From Volucella zonaria (taxonomy: Eukaryota; Arthropoda; Insecta; Diptera; Syrphidae), in contig OZ014533.1 of the NCBI GenBank assembly GCA_963966105.1, forward strand, positions 154,458,776-154,522,775: 64,000 bases of DNA, read 5' to 3'. The notes below the pieces were generated by a model that saw nothing but the letters and a program-made list of their open reading frames with translations, was not told the DNA's origin and did no database searches. Position numbers and translations under genes: made by a program. Below are positions 33,961-44,366 of this stretch, in pieces (the first letter of the stretch is position 1; each line of letters begins with the position of its first letter).

Positions 33961-35238
33961 TTTTTGATTAAAACGCAATTCTTGTTGCGTTTAAAAACAA
34001 GTTGTAAGGCTCCTAAAAAAAATCTTCACAACAATTCACGCTCAATATTTACGGATGGGTCTATGAAGCCTCGCCTAAGCCTTCAGTGTTCTATTCTTCA
34101 AGCATGTCGACTTGTATACGATTTCATTATCCTGCCCTCTTGTTGGAAAACTTGGTGTCTTGACCATGTCATTTAGTCAATATGAACGAAGCAATATTCC
34201 ATGACTATATAGGAGCACCGACTCTCCTTATTTGATGCTATCTTGCTGATTCGACTTGAGAAGTCAGACCATATGCTAGAGAGCTACCATAGCAAAAGCA
34301 TAATTGTAATAAATTTGAGAGTTAACTCAGCAACTTTTTCTCAAATTTCCATTCAGCGATTTTTCTACTTTTTTTCCGGAAAATTTCACACCAATTAGCC
34401 GTGCTTATTACGTCGACCATCTTTCACATATGCGCATAAGTTGTTGCACTTGAGTAATGTTACATGATGAGTAGACAAATTATCGCTCGTTATCTTCTGT
34501 TGCGTGCTTCTGAGTTAGCAACCAAACCCAAAACTCCTCATGTAACCATTGTGTCGGACCAATTTCACATGGTAACAAATGACTGCACTCGTTTCTACCC
34601 ATCACTGGGGTGAAGAAAGAGGTTATGCAAAATGCCGCATAGACCTACCGATAATAACTAGGCTAACCGAAAGGCTCTTGACCTAAACTGTACACCGAAT
34701 GTTCTCACAGACTAATGCTGTTGTCTATTGTGTCATTGAAATGTGTTAGAACCGGCACAGGTACTACTGTACCTGTATGTACATAGAGAGGTGTTTCATT
34801 TTTAACAATATCGTAATATCGTAACACCAAAAATCTACCACTATCTACTCGTAACATTGAGTGAATTTCCGAGAAATCCCTCTCAAAGGACTCACTTTTC
34901 TTCACTCAAAAAAATAAAGAAAAAGAAAATTAAATAAAATGAAATCTCGTCTTTAACGGATTTTTAGATTTTCCATGTTCTATGCCGTCGCTGCAACACC
35001 TACAAATCAGAGTGTGTAATAGTATTGCCTGTGTAGCACGAAGCAAGGGGATTCCCCAAGGTTAAAGCAAGTTTAGCAGCTCGTTCTCGTTTTCCCAGAG
35101 TTTTCCTCATTATACTCGTACTTTCTACTTTTTACGATTTTCACACGCGAATTGCGGTATGACCTCATTGAATCAGTTTCTCAGCTCTCGAATCGTAGAA
35201 ATTTGTAGCAACCCCTGCCTTAAAGTACGAATACTCAC

Positions 35239-35274
35239 CTCTTGGATGTAAGCGTTCCGGTTTAAACCAAATAT
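35239..35274 (-). other. Candidate 36-bp host micro-exon
   Basis: Read on the minus strand, a pyrimidine-rich acceptor ending TTTGTCCTTTCAG is followed by 36 bp and then a near-perfect donor, GAG before GTGAGT. The 36 bp are open in two frames. With complete codons they read IFGLNRNAYIQE; in the frame starting with the second base (after AT) the text is IWFKPERLHPR. The length is a multiple of three, so inclusion would keep frame. Located in the transposon-poor stretch. No gene recognised; chance occurrence is possible. Confidence 0.35.
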
Positions 35275-35862
35275 CTGAAAGGACAAATTACGATTTCATT
35301 GATTTTTCTTTTGTTGTTGTTTTCTGTTTTTTTTTTTCTTTAATTTAGAAAGAAAATAGTCTTTTTTGCTTTTTTTTTTGTTTAAATGTTGTTAGTTGCA
35401 TGAATGTTTGATGAGTTAGAACAGAAAGAGGAAAGTAAAGGAGAGAATAGATAAGGACACAACAAAATGTAGGGAGTTATCTCGCATGCATTACACAGAA
35501 ATTAGTTTTAAGGTTAAAAATGAGAAATTTAGTAAAAAGCTTTTCTCATCACAAAAAAATAAAAATAATAGGGAAAACAAAACAACAAAAAAAAAAAAGT
35601 ACAACTTACTAGGATCTAATAGGCAGCATAGCAAGGGCCGGGTCTTGACAACGCCATTCTGGTTAAGTTCCCCATTATCGGATACCATTTTTGAGACAAA
35701 TTTCTTTCACAAAATCCCTTCTTGTTAAATTTTATTAAAAATTAGACGGACGACAAATTTACAAATTTAATCAAATGTAATTCCACCAATTACAAAAATT
35801 GAATAGTGAACACACACACGCCACAAGATACTTAGGAAACACCTTTGTCCCGTTGTCCCCGG

Positions 35863-35884
35863 TTTTTTTTTTTTTTTTTTTTTT
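35863..35884. repeat. Poly-T run
   Basis: 22 consecutive T. Further T runs follow at about 35910 and 36040. Confidence 0.95.
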
Positions 35885-36599
35885 AATTCTCTTTTTCGTC
35901 CAGTTAAATATTTTTTTTTTCTTTTTTTCTATAAAATATAATACAAATTCAAACTCCTTTCAGTTGAATAGACAATTTTCTGTTTTCCTTTTTCTTTTTT
36001 TTTTTGACAAAATTCCGGACACGTTCTTCGTTCCAAGTTTTTTTTATTTTTTTTTATTTTTTAAATTTTGTTTTGAAAAATACTTTGCCAGGAAAATGTA
36101 ATAATATACCCGGAGTATAGGGAAATAAGTTCGGCACTACATATACAAATGTCAATTTGGTTGGTCGTGTCCTGTCTACCCCTAACAAAGTTTTCGAACG
36201 TTATGACTTGGTCTGCGCTCTGGGTATTGAATTTCTCTTTTCTCTCGTTCCCTTTCTATCTCTCTCTGTTGCTCTCAGCGAAACAAAAATCTCTGTCTCT
36301 CTGGTTACCCGTTTGTAACTACGCAGCCGGGCTAACATAACAACGGAAAGATGTGACGTGGATTTTTTTATTTTCTTTTTTAGTTTTCACCCTGTGCTTT
36401 GGAAGAACTTTTCCTGTCCAAATATCGATTGTTCCATCATGCTTTGGAGGGTGGATTTTTAACGATATGGCCAACAAGTTGGGGGATGTTCCAATATTTT
36501 ACACGTGGGAATCAGGGATTTTGACTGGCTGGGAAGAAACAAAATTATCGGTCCAGTAATGGTTGGCGAGACAGTGAAGAATTTCTCGCGATTTCTTAC

Positions 36600-37165
36600 A
36601 GAAGCTTGTAGGTCAGTCAACCACGCCCACTTTTATGGGACAATATTTGAACCAGGTCGGCAGAGATCCAAGTCACAAGCTGGAAATTTTCCCACTGTTT
36701 GCAACATAGATAGCTCCTCGTAGTTATGACATACTCGTATGACATCATCAAATGTCTTTCACGGATCCACTTGCAAGAGTGGATGCACAGGACCCAATTT
36801 TCCATGAATATTTTGCATAATTGGCTTATAATGCAGACGTTCGCCTCCAGAGACTTGATGTAGACGGAAAGAAAAAAGTCTGCATGCGCTAAATCGCTCG
36901 AGCAGGGCGACAAATTGACTGGGTCATTTCTTGCGATAAGGTGATCACCGAACTTCGTCTTCAAAATGTCGATTATGGGACGGCACCGTCCTGTTGAAAC
37001 CACATTTCCTCCAAACATTCCAGTTACAATTTATCGCAGATAAAAAGGGTTAGCATGGAGAAACAGTGTTCTGGATTGACTGTAACCGACTCCCAAGCAT
37101 CATCTCGGAAAAAATACGGACCAATGGCACCTCCAGCAAGAAATCAATTTGCTCGTGTGGTTTAC
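36600..37165 (-). mobile_element. Older DD41D element, C-terminal half, split by element B
   Basis: Read on the minus strand: AGGAIGPYFFRDDAWESVTV near 37080-37142, MWFQQDGAVP near 36992-37020 (second catalytic block, Asp kept). In another frame, PIIDILKTKFGDHLIARNDP then VNLSPCSSDLAHADFF near 36860-36985 (third block), and YIKSLEANVCI and FMENWV follow. The end is near 36600. The N-terminal part continues at 38386-38830 beyond element B. Confidence 0.8.
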
Positions 37166-37167
37166 TA

Positions 37168-38383
37168 CATAGTCTTCCAATAGGGACTTCCGGATTTTGA
37201 CAGTTGATAGCGGCCATATTGTTGAAGCTACATCTGTCAAATTGGCTGTCATTTATTCAGTCTGTTTTGCCAAATCCCCATGGACTGATAAAATTGTTTT
37301 TTCAAAATGGGTGTTCTGTTCGGGCAACGTTCCGTGCTCTTCGTCCATTTTACGGTCGCAGTGTGGTGGATAAATTTAAGCCCACTGGTTCAGTAAACGA
37401 TAAACCAACACCCGTACGTCGACGAAACGCAAGATCTGCCGAAAACATCGCCGCTGTCCGTGAGATTGTGCAGGAGAGTCCGAAACAGTCGATTTCGCGT
37501 CGCTCACAAGAACTCGGCCTTTCGCAGACCACAACTTGGCGAATTTTGCGTCGTGTCTTGGGCCTGCACCCGTAATAAATTCAACTAACCCAGAAGCTGA
37601 AGGTAAACGACCACAGACAATGACGTGTGCTCGCTGAATGGGCTCTGGAGCGGAAACTGACCCTAATTTTCATCGAAAAATCATCTTCAGCGATGAGGCC
37701 CATTTCTGGATGAATGGGTACGTCAACAAACAAAATTGTCGAATTTGGGACGATACCAATCCACATGAGATCCAAAATCGTCCAATGTATCCTGAAATAG
37801 TCACGGTTTTGTGTGGATTTTGGGCTGGCGACGTCGTCGGTCCATATTTTTTTGAGTACGACGTTGGCCAAGCCATCACCGTCAACGGCGAGCGCTATAG
37901 GTCGATGATTACCAACTTCTGAATTGGATCATATGGACACCAACGACATGGTGTTTCAACAGGGCGGTGCTACGTGCCACACAGCTCACGCCACATTGGA
38001 AATTCTGCACGAGCGATTCGAGGGCATGGCCATCTCACGTGGAGGTTATGTGAACTGGCCACCGAGATCGTGCGATTTGAGCCCGTTAGACTTTTTCTTG
38101 TGGGGTTTTCTGATGTCACAAGTCTATGCGAATAAGCCGCGAACCAGAGCGGCCCTCAAAGCCAACATAACCCATGCCATCGGTAAAATTCAGCCTGATT
38201 TATGCGCCAGAGTCATGGAAAATTGGACATTTCGGATGCGTCCCACCCAGAGAAGCCGTGGCGGACATTTGAACGATGTCCAATTCCATATATAATGGCA
38301 TCGATAGGCCTTTCAAACGAATAAAATCTTTCGATGATATCTCACACACACTTTGTTTTATTTAAATTTAATGAAAGAACCTT
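37168..38383 (+). mobile_element. DD41D (rosa-like) element B with TA-flanked ends
   Basis: This 1216-bp element has TA at 37166-37167 and 38384-38385 and ends CATAGTCTTCCAATAGGG and, reverse complemented, AAGGTTCTTTCATTAAAT. The transposase keeps LFFQNGCSVRATFRALRPFY (ten residues then deleted before SVVDKF), RRNARSAENIAAVREIVQ, RRSQELGLSQTTTWRILRRV and, in another frame, DEAHFWMNGYVNKQNCRIW near 37695-37750. DVVGPYFFEYD and VNGERYRSM follow. The second block reads QQGGATCHTA, so the catalytic Asp is Gly. The third is RSCDLSPLDFFLWGFL, 41 residues on. The C-terminus SRGGHLNDVQFHI is intact. Inserted in the minus-strand DD41D element around it. Confidence 0.93.
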
Positions 38384-38385
38384 TA

Positions 38386-38830
38386 TGTTGGAACACATCC
38401 GGCTGTTTGGTTGACCAAATGCGAATATTTAACCGAAAATGTGCCCGTCACTGGGGATCTTCTTCCATCTTCAGTAGAGCCCAATCAGCGAAAGTGCGCT
38501 TGCAAGATGGTCATTGGACTTTAGATACGGATATATAGCCGTAAGTCTTTTCGCAAAATACGCAAAAGGTAAGTGCAAGAGATGTCCAGCTCTTGAGAAC
38601 GGCATGGAATCGATTGATTTCGGTCTTGACGTAGCCTTAACACGACGCATAGTTTTGACATTAATCGCAAGTTTTGATAAAAAATTTGGATGATTTGCAG
38701 ACGTTGTTAAAGCGCATATATTTGCATGATTAAATAATAGACAATCTGGAAAGACATCGTCAAAAAGTTCGTCCTTAAAACAAGTTCGTTTAGTTTTCTT
38801 AGTAAAATTCAATTGCTTTTCTTAGAGTGT
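38386..38830 (-). mobile_element. Older DD41D element, N-terminal half
   Basis: Read on the minus strand from about 38812: a decayed N-terminus, then SRAGHLLHLPFAYFAKRLTA near 38545-38615 (second HTH, normally SR..QHL......ILR.DL), YLKSNDHLA (normally ELKPNDH), FADWALLKMEED near 38465-38500. NIRIWSTKQPDVFQH near 38388-38435 replaces NKQN.RIW...P. The first catalytic block DEAHF has been lost between KMEED and NIRIW. The text continues across element B into 37165 in the same strand and order. Confidence 0.7.
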
Positions 38831-38839
38831 ATAAATGAA

Positions 38840-39440
38840 TTTGTGAAACTAAATTTGCTCCAAGGTATGAAACGATCGATGAAGAACTTCCGTGGTTTTT
38901 GTAGGCTTTTACAGACTTACTTTGAAGCCAGCTTAACCCCATTGAGAGAGTTCTACAGGGACCGGAACAAGTGATAGTCAGAGGGTGCTCTGTCTGGACT
39001 ATACGGTGAGTGTACTGAACTTCTTCTAACTTTTAATGGGCCATCAAAAATGGTCGGCCGTTGTCGTGTTTTAAGACAACTTTCTTTCAATTACCTTGCA
39101 TTATCTCTCCAGTTGATCAGAGTAGAGTTGACCATTAAACTTTTGACCATTTGAAAGTACCTCATAGTAGACGATTCCCTTCATTCTGTGTCGTAAATCT
39201 TTCCTTTGCAAGCGGTTGTAATGGCTTACTATTCTTTTCAACACACTTTGTCACAATCAGTTCATGAGGAACCATCGAGCTTCCTTTTGTATTTAGCTTT
39301 CTGTTGTCAATGCCTAGCTCCATACCAATATCGACAGTGCTAATGTGCCTGTCTATCTGGACTTTTTCAAGAATTTTATCCAGCATCGGGTTGTAAGGGT
39401 TCTGATAAAGCAAGCCTGCCATAGTGCTCGCAGTGTTGCA
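38840..39440 (-). mobile_element. Mariner remnant, minus strand
   Basis: The minus-strand frame from 39422 reads LDKILEKVQIDRHISTVDIG then MELGIDNRKLNTKG...MVPHEL near 39280-39390, the mariner HTH and WVPHEL linker (Trp replaced by Met). After a frame change: VLKHDNGRPF near 39060-39095 (second catalytic Asp kept), then HSPYSPD-like text near 38985-39020 and GVKLASK near 38905-38940. The first catalytic block is not found. C-terminus ends near 38840. Confidence 0.75.
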
Positions 39441-41849
39441 AAATACTTTTCTCTACTTTCAAATGCGAACAACTCTACCTACAGCCACCAAAAAAAATCG
39501 AGTATACACGATGTTAGCTCAGTTTGGATGCACGGATGCACAGACGTTTTACAGATGGACAAGTTGGCCAACTTATCCTTAGCACAGATCTGTGTGACCT
39601 GCTTCAGACGGCAAGGCTTGATGGTTTGCTACGCCAGCTTTAAATTAGTGTCAGTTCGTTTCGGAACAAACCGATCTAGATGTCAGGTCAGCATCAGCCC
39701 TATATCAATGTTTGATTCATCCATGAAGATCGATAACGAGTTGACAACCACTTGGTTCTTATCCCATTCCTCTCTGCTTGGAACAAGACAGGGCAGTAGT
39801 GTAAAGTCATTATGGGGTAGTACCCGTACATGCCTATATTGGAGCATATACACAGTTCACAAGATACGTAGAGTCAGACTTAAAGCACTTTTGACTACAG
39901 ATGCAAGCAAGGGTAATCTTCATAAATTTATCTCTAACATCGATCTATGACTTCTTAACACGTTCTTCAACATTGAGTTTAGATATTTTGCACTAGGGTA
40001 TAGTTTCAGGGCCGTCTCAACGAAATGGTGGAATTTTCCATCTAGCTATAATGGTTATACCGGTCGAATTCCATTTTGGACACCAAAATTGGGCTTAAAA
40101 ATTATCAATCAAGATCTTTAGCTCCCAGCTATGATGATTTCACTCTGCGTACTTAATAACCAAAGTTATGCGCTATGTGCATGCCGGCAGCATCCATCTA
40201 CTGAAAAATGTCATGTGTTAAACAATTTTCGATCTAACGAAGATACAGCTCGTCAAGGCACTTTCAAGGTTGAAATTGGTTCTGCCGTTCACACGTATGA
40301 AGTACAAACAAACGAAAAGTTATTCTAGACGAGCTTTTGTTTAACTTCTTATTAACATGCTCTGTCTGAGTCTGGTTGTCGCAATAAATCAGCAGTCCTA
40401 GGAAATATAGTCATTGCAACCGACATTTAATCTATTAAGATGAAGAATTCACGATAACGAATTCGAAAACGAAACCACGTACACAACATTTTAGGTACAT
40501 GTACGAGTATGTATAGTTGGAAATGACATCACTGTTTGCGGAAACCATGACTCAAAAGAGCTGATAAGAGCTGAGCACCCAGTTCCTACATCTCTATATT
40601 CAAAAGGACACATGTTGGTCCCTTAAGCATTAAAATTTACCACACTGCGATCGATGCAAGGCATGATTGCACTACTCTAGATATCTGAAGGTTCTGAGTG
40701 CCCAATATTAACCAGGCACGGATGCGGACCACCAAAAAGACACAACAAAACCAGTTATTGTAAGCAGCGAAGATCGGTGAAACGGATGCCAAAATGTCAA
40801 CAGCAACACCGCAATCGTCAAGATTCAGACATCCACAAGGTCGATGATAACTGCACTCTTGCTAACGCAGCAACACAAAATGCGTGTTTGAATTGTGTTC
40901 CAAAAAAAAACATAAACTTCTCCAAAAGAGCAGAAATAGCTACAGATGGACAGTGGAGAATATCCAAAGACCCTTCTTCACGAACAATACAAGAATTCTT
41001 GTAGTAGTCACGGTGGACATTGAAAATATGGACAACATCACTTCGGAAGCCTGTCAAATGGCGACGAAAAGCCACATCCTGCTGCCAGGCAGATCGAACA
41101 ATTCAATTGGTTCGTGCAATTTTGTCGCAGACCTTGACGGTTTACAAGGAAGCTACTTGATGATTTGGCTGAGGGCATAAGCCTACTTATTTCTATGAGT
41201 AAGCTCCTAAAAAATCGTTTGGTCGATCCACAAGAAAGGACTCAACTTCAACTACATCAACAACAAGTACACCAGCCTCCTTAACACCGCTTACAAAGTC
41301 CTATCTATAAAGACAAATCTTATCGAGGCCCCAACAATGTGGTTGGGGTAAAAACTCGTGCAACCAAATTAATAGAGCTATTGGTCCATCGATTTTTCGC
41401 CACCAAGAGCAAGCTATTGTAGAACCTTCTTTCCACTAAATGTAGAATGCTCGCTGACATAATGGGCTAAGATTACAATTTTGTACAAAAGACCTAGTCC
41501 TCCTCTTTAGTGCTGAAGCAAAGTTAGTGGAAATGCTAACCACGAGGGTCAATGATCTGCCGAGTATATACAGCAACGACAAAATTACTAAGGTACTGAA
41601 TTCCTGTAACATCTCTTGGAGCATAGATCGTCAAAAACACCTGCGAGCCATCATGTGGGGTTGCTACAAAGTATTTCAGATCACTCCAACACATCCCTAA
41701 AGGTCTTGCTTCCTCTTCATCTGTCTACAGTTCGGTTCGCAACGTATTTTTTTCCCGGCGTAAGGTATGCCCTATTCTCTGCCACTTCCTTTGTCTTATT
41801 GTAATACCAATAGGTTCTTAGCCCGCTCTTACGTAAGCTATTAGTATGG
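39441..41849. other. Mostly unassigned stretch
   Basis: The plus-strand frame 39345-39950 (201 codons) is the longest in the window. Its first third runs antisense to the mariner, it has no recognisable domain and is probably chance. Near 40995-41030 TVDIENMDNITSE resembles the first catalytic block of RTs (TVD..NAFN). CACRQHPSTEKCHVL near 40160-40215 has a Cys/His spacing loosely like a zinc knuckle. Nothing is secure. Confidence 0.3.
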
Positions 41850-43344
41850 CCAGATGCATAGACATATATGAACTTCTCGGAGATAGGTCTCCTGCGCACA
41901 GCAATTCAGGTAAAATTCTAAATGGCACTGTCGAATGCTTTCCCGAAGACAGTAGAGTAGATGCCGCAGTTTATGTAGTCGATGGAGGAGGATCTCTTCA
42001 GGCGTTCTTTGATGTGTTCCGGAAATTATTGTAGCCGAGATCTCATTAGGTTGCTTTCTTTGGAAACACGAAATTCATTACCATCTTCCACTCGTCCGAA
42101 AATACTACTTTTTCCCACATGTAACAATATGCCTCAGACCTACTCTCCTCTTGGTCACGCAGCTGTGGGTTTAGCGCAAACCCGGCCAAAACAGAGCTGG
42201 CCCTCTTCAGAGGAAAAATTGGAATACCCTGCATCGTCCTATCCAAGTTAAATGGCATTTCTCGAATAGTACCACGCTATTAAACCTCATTCTGGACTAC
42301 CAACTGAAGTGGAAAGAAAATGTTACAGAGCGAAATAAAAAAGCTCTCGTGCAAGAGTGTTGTAGGTTTAAAGTGGGATCTACAATCCGATGTTTACTGG
42401 CTCTACGCAACGGTCTTGAGGCAAATTCTCACACATGACACAGAGATGTGATGCCTTGCACTAAAAAGGCGAACTAACATCAAGTTATTAGAGAAAATGT
42501 AACTAGCGCGTTAAGAACCTGCCCAACATCGGCTCTCCAAACTTTACCCCACTTGCTACCTATGACACTCAGCAATCGGAAGAGCTATTGTAAATATAAG
42601 ATATCCTGGTCTGAACACGCTGCCTCGCGTGCGGATACGCGAGCTTCAATTTTCTTCAACGTTGAAGGGTGCAAAGCGATTCACTGCTGTGGTACACCGA
42701 CAGATCCAAAACAGACGAAGGAGTTGGCGCATGCATATACCGAGAAACTTCCCATACCTCAGTGTTCGCAAATATTGACAGTAGCATCTCTGTATTTCAG
42801 CTGAGATACACGCAATAGAGCTCTGCATTAGGAAGAACTTGAACAGATCTGCCACCAACCAGAATATTTATATTCCCTATGACAGCAAAGCCGACCCTAC
42901 TTGCTATCAACGCTTTTGAGATAACCTGAAAAATTGTCTGGAACTGCATTATACTTCTCAAAACACTAGCCGGCACCAATAGAGTCCATTTAATCTGGAT
43001 GCCAGGTCACAATGGTTATGATGCAGATGGAAGAGCAGACGACTTGACCATAAAAGGTTCGGCCTCAACATTCATGTTGCCACGACTATTTTGCGGGTAA
43101 CCAATTAGCTCCATAAAATGCTATATAAATACTCGTAACTGACTAAAAACGAAGGCATTCCATTACTGAAAGTAACAGGCAAACCAACAACTTTTTATCA
43201 ATCTCTTCCCTCAAAACAACTCCTACAGCTTTCTAGGGGTCACTGCAGAGTCAAAAAACACCTTATAACTATGGGAATAGCACAAGATAGTAACTGGCAT
43301 GTGCAACAATGACGAAGAAACAGCATCGAAAAGTTTGAAACCCA
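41850..43344 (+). pseudogene. RNase H-bearing non-LTR retroelement, RT thumb to C-terminus
   Basis: The plus strand shows GLALNPAKTELALFRGKIGI near 42168-42228 (RT motif G..LNP.KTE..LF), VVGLKWDLQSDVYWLYATVL near 42358-42417 (RT thumb: .GKRWGL.P...HWLYTAVV), LLEKM near 42487, and VHRQIQNQ-like text near 42690. RNase H: EIHAIELCIRKNLNRSA near 42805-42855, and HLIWMPGHNGYDADGRADDL near 42990-43050. FLGVTAESKNTLITMGIAQD lies near 43235-43295, and CNNDEETASK near 43305-43335 is the terminal Cys motif. Interrupted at about 43345 by DD41D element D; tail resumes at 44321. Confidence 0.8.
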
Positions 43345-44318
43345 TTTTCCATTATTTTATAATACGCGACCTAATAGACCACATCTCGCACGTAGTGAAG
43401 AAAATATAGCGGCGGTAGCGGAGAGTGTACACAATGAGCGCGATGAATGAATTCGGCGCGGTTCGCAACAGCTTGGCTTGTCGTATGCAATAACTTGGCG
43501 TATTTTACGTAAGGATCTTGGTTTAGAAGAATACAAAATTCAATTCGCGCACGAACTGAAGCCGACCGCCCTTCCGAATCGTCACCGTTTCAGTCGTTGA
43601 GCTCTTGAAGAGCTTCAAGAAGATCCACTGTTTTCGACCAAAATTTTGTTCAGTGATGAGGCCCACTTCTGGATACGCCAATAAGCAAAATAGCCGTATT
43701 TGCGGTGCGGAACAATCCGAAGAGGTTCAAGAGCTGCCATTACATCCAGACATCCAGACATTTCTTCGAAACTGAGGCCGGCCGGAGTGTAACTGTGAAT
43801 GGCGCCGGTTTGGCACCATGATGACGTACTATTTGCTGCCTGAAATTGAAGCCCGTAGTCTCGACGCCATTTGGTTCCAACGAGACAGCGCCACTTGTCA
43901 CACAGGCCGTGAAACTATGGCTTTATTGCGAGAACGATTCGATGAACAGTTAATTTCACGCTTTTTGAATTGGCCGCCTAGATTATGTGTGACATCACAC
44001 CTCTAGACTTTTCCTTTTGGGGTTACGTATAGTCCAAAGTCTACATAGATAAGCCAGCTACGATTGAAGAATTGGAAGCTAACATTACTCGAATCATTGG
44101 TCAAGCACCACTCGTAATGCTCAAATGCGTCATCGAAAATTGTAACTTAAAATGGACCATGTTAGCCGCAGTTACTGCCAACATTTCAAAGAAATAATCT
44201 TCAAAAAATAAATGTAAAAAATGGTTCTTTTGTACGATAATAAAGATTTTCTGATAAAATTGAATTTTTTGATCGTTTATTATTTTTTAAAAAATGTACC
44301 TCTAAAAGAATCACCCTT
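43345..44318 (+). mobile_element. DD41D element D, 5'-truncated, 3' end intact
   Basis: The plus strand reads NRPHLARSEENIAAVAESVH then ERDE, RRGSQQLGLSYAITWRILRK near 43455-43515 and EEYKIQFAHELKPT near 43527-43568. EELQEDPLFSTKILFSDEAH then FWI near 43605-43675 holds the first catalytic Asp. SVTVNGAG is near 43785, FQRDSATCHT near 43873-43902 (second Asp kept), NWPPRLCDITPLDFSFWGY near 43968-44030 after a frame change. The 3' end is AAGGGTGATTCTTTTAGAGG in reverse complement, ending at 44318 with TA at 44319-44320. Nested in the non-LTR element. Confidence 0.85.
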
Positions 44319-44320
44319 TA

Positions 44321-44366
44321 CAACTGGTCTACGTCCACCTTAACGAGGACCACTGTAACCTAACCT
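44321..44366 (+). pseudogene. 3' tail of the interrupted non-LTR element
   Basis: Contains CACTGTAACCTAACCTTAGC. The same kind of tail (CATTGTAACTTAACCTAACC) closes the minus-strand element at 406-1985, which supports reading this as the true tail displaced by element D. Confidence 0.55.

Larger units (their letters stand above)
33961..36599. other. Transposon-poor stretch with poly-T runs
   Basis: Apart from a weak RNase H-like start IFTDGSMKPRL near 34047 no transposon coding is seen. It is AT-rich with long T runs (35330-35340, 35863-35884, 35915-35925, 35998-36005 and more), CT-rich DNA at 36240-36300, and the candidate micro-exon at 35239-35274. The composition suits a host intron or intergenic spacer. 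Confidence 0.4.

Noticed and set aside
35799..36101. 100-codon Phe-rich plus-strand frame as a membrane protein.
   Set aside because: It is created by the T runs at 35863-36050. Low-complexity translation only.
39345..39950. Longest open frame in the window (201 codons, plus strand).
   Set aside because: Its first part runs antisense to a recognisable mariner HTH at 39280-39422, the rest shows no domain, and frames of this size are expected by chance in 64 kb of six-frame translation.
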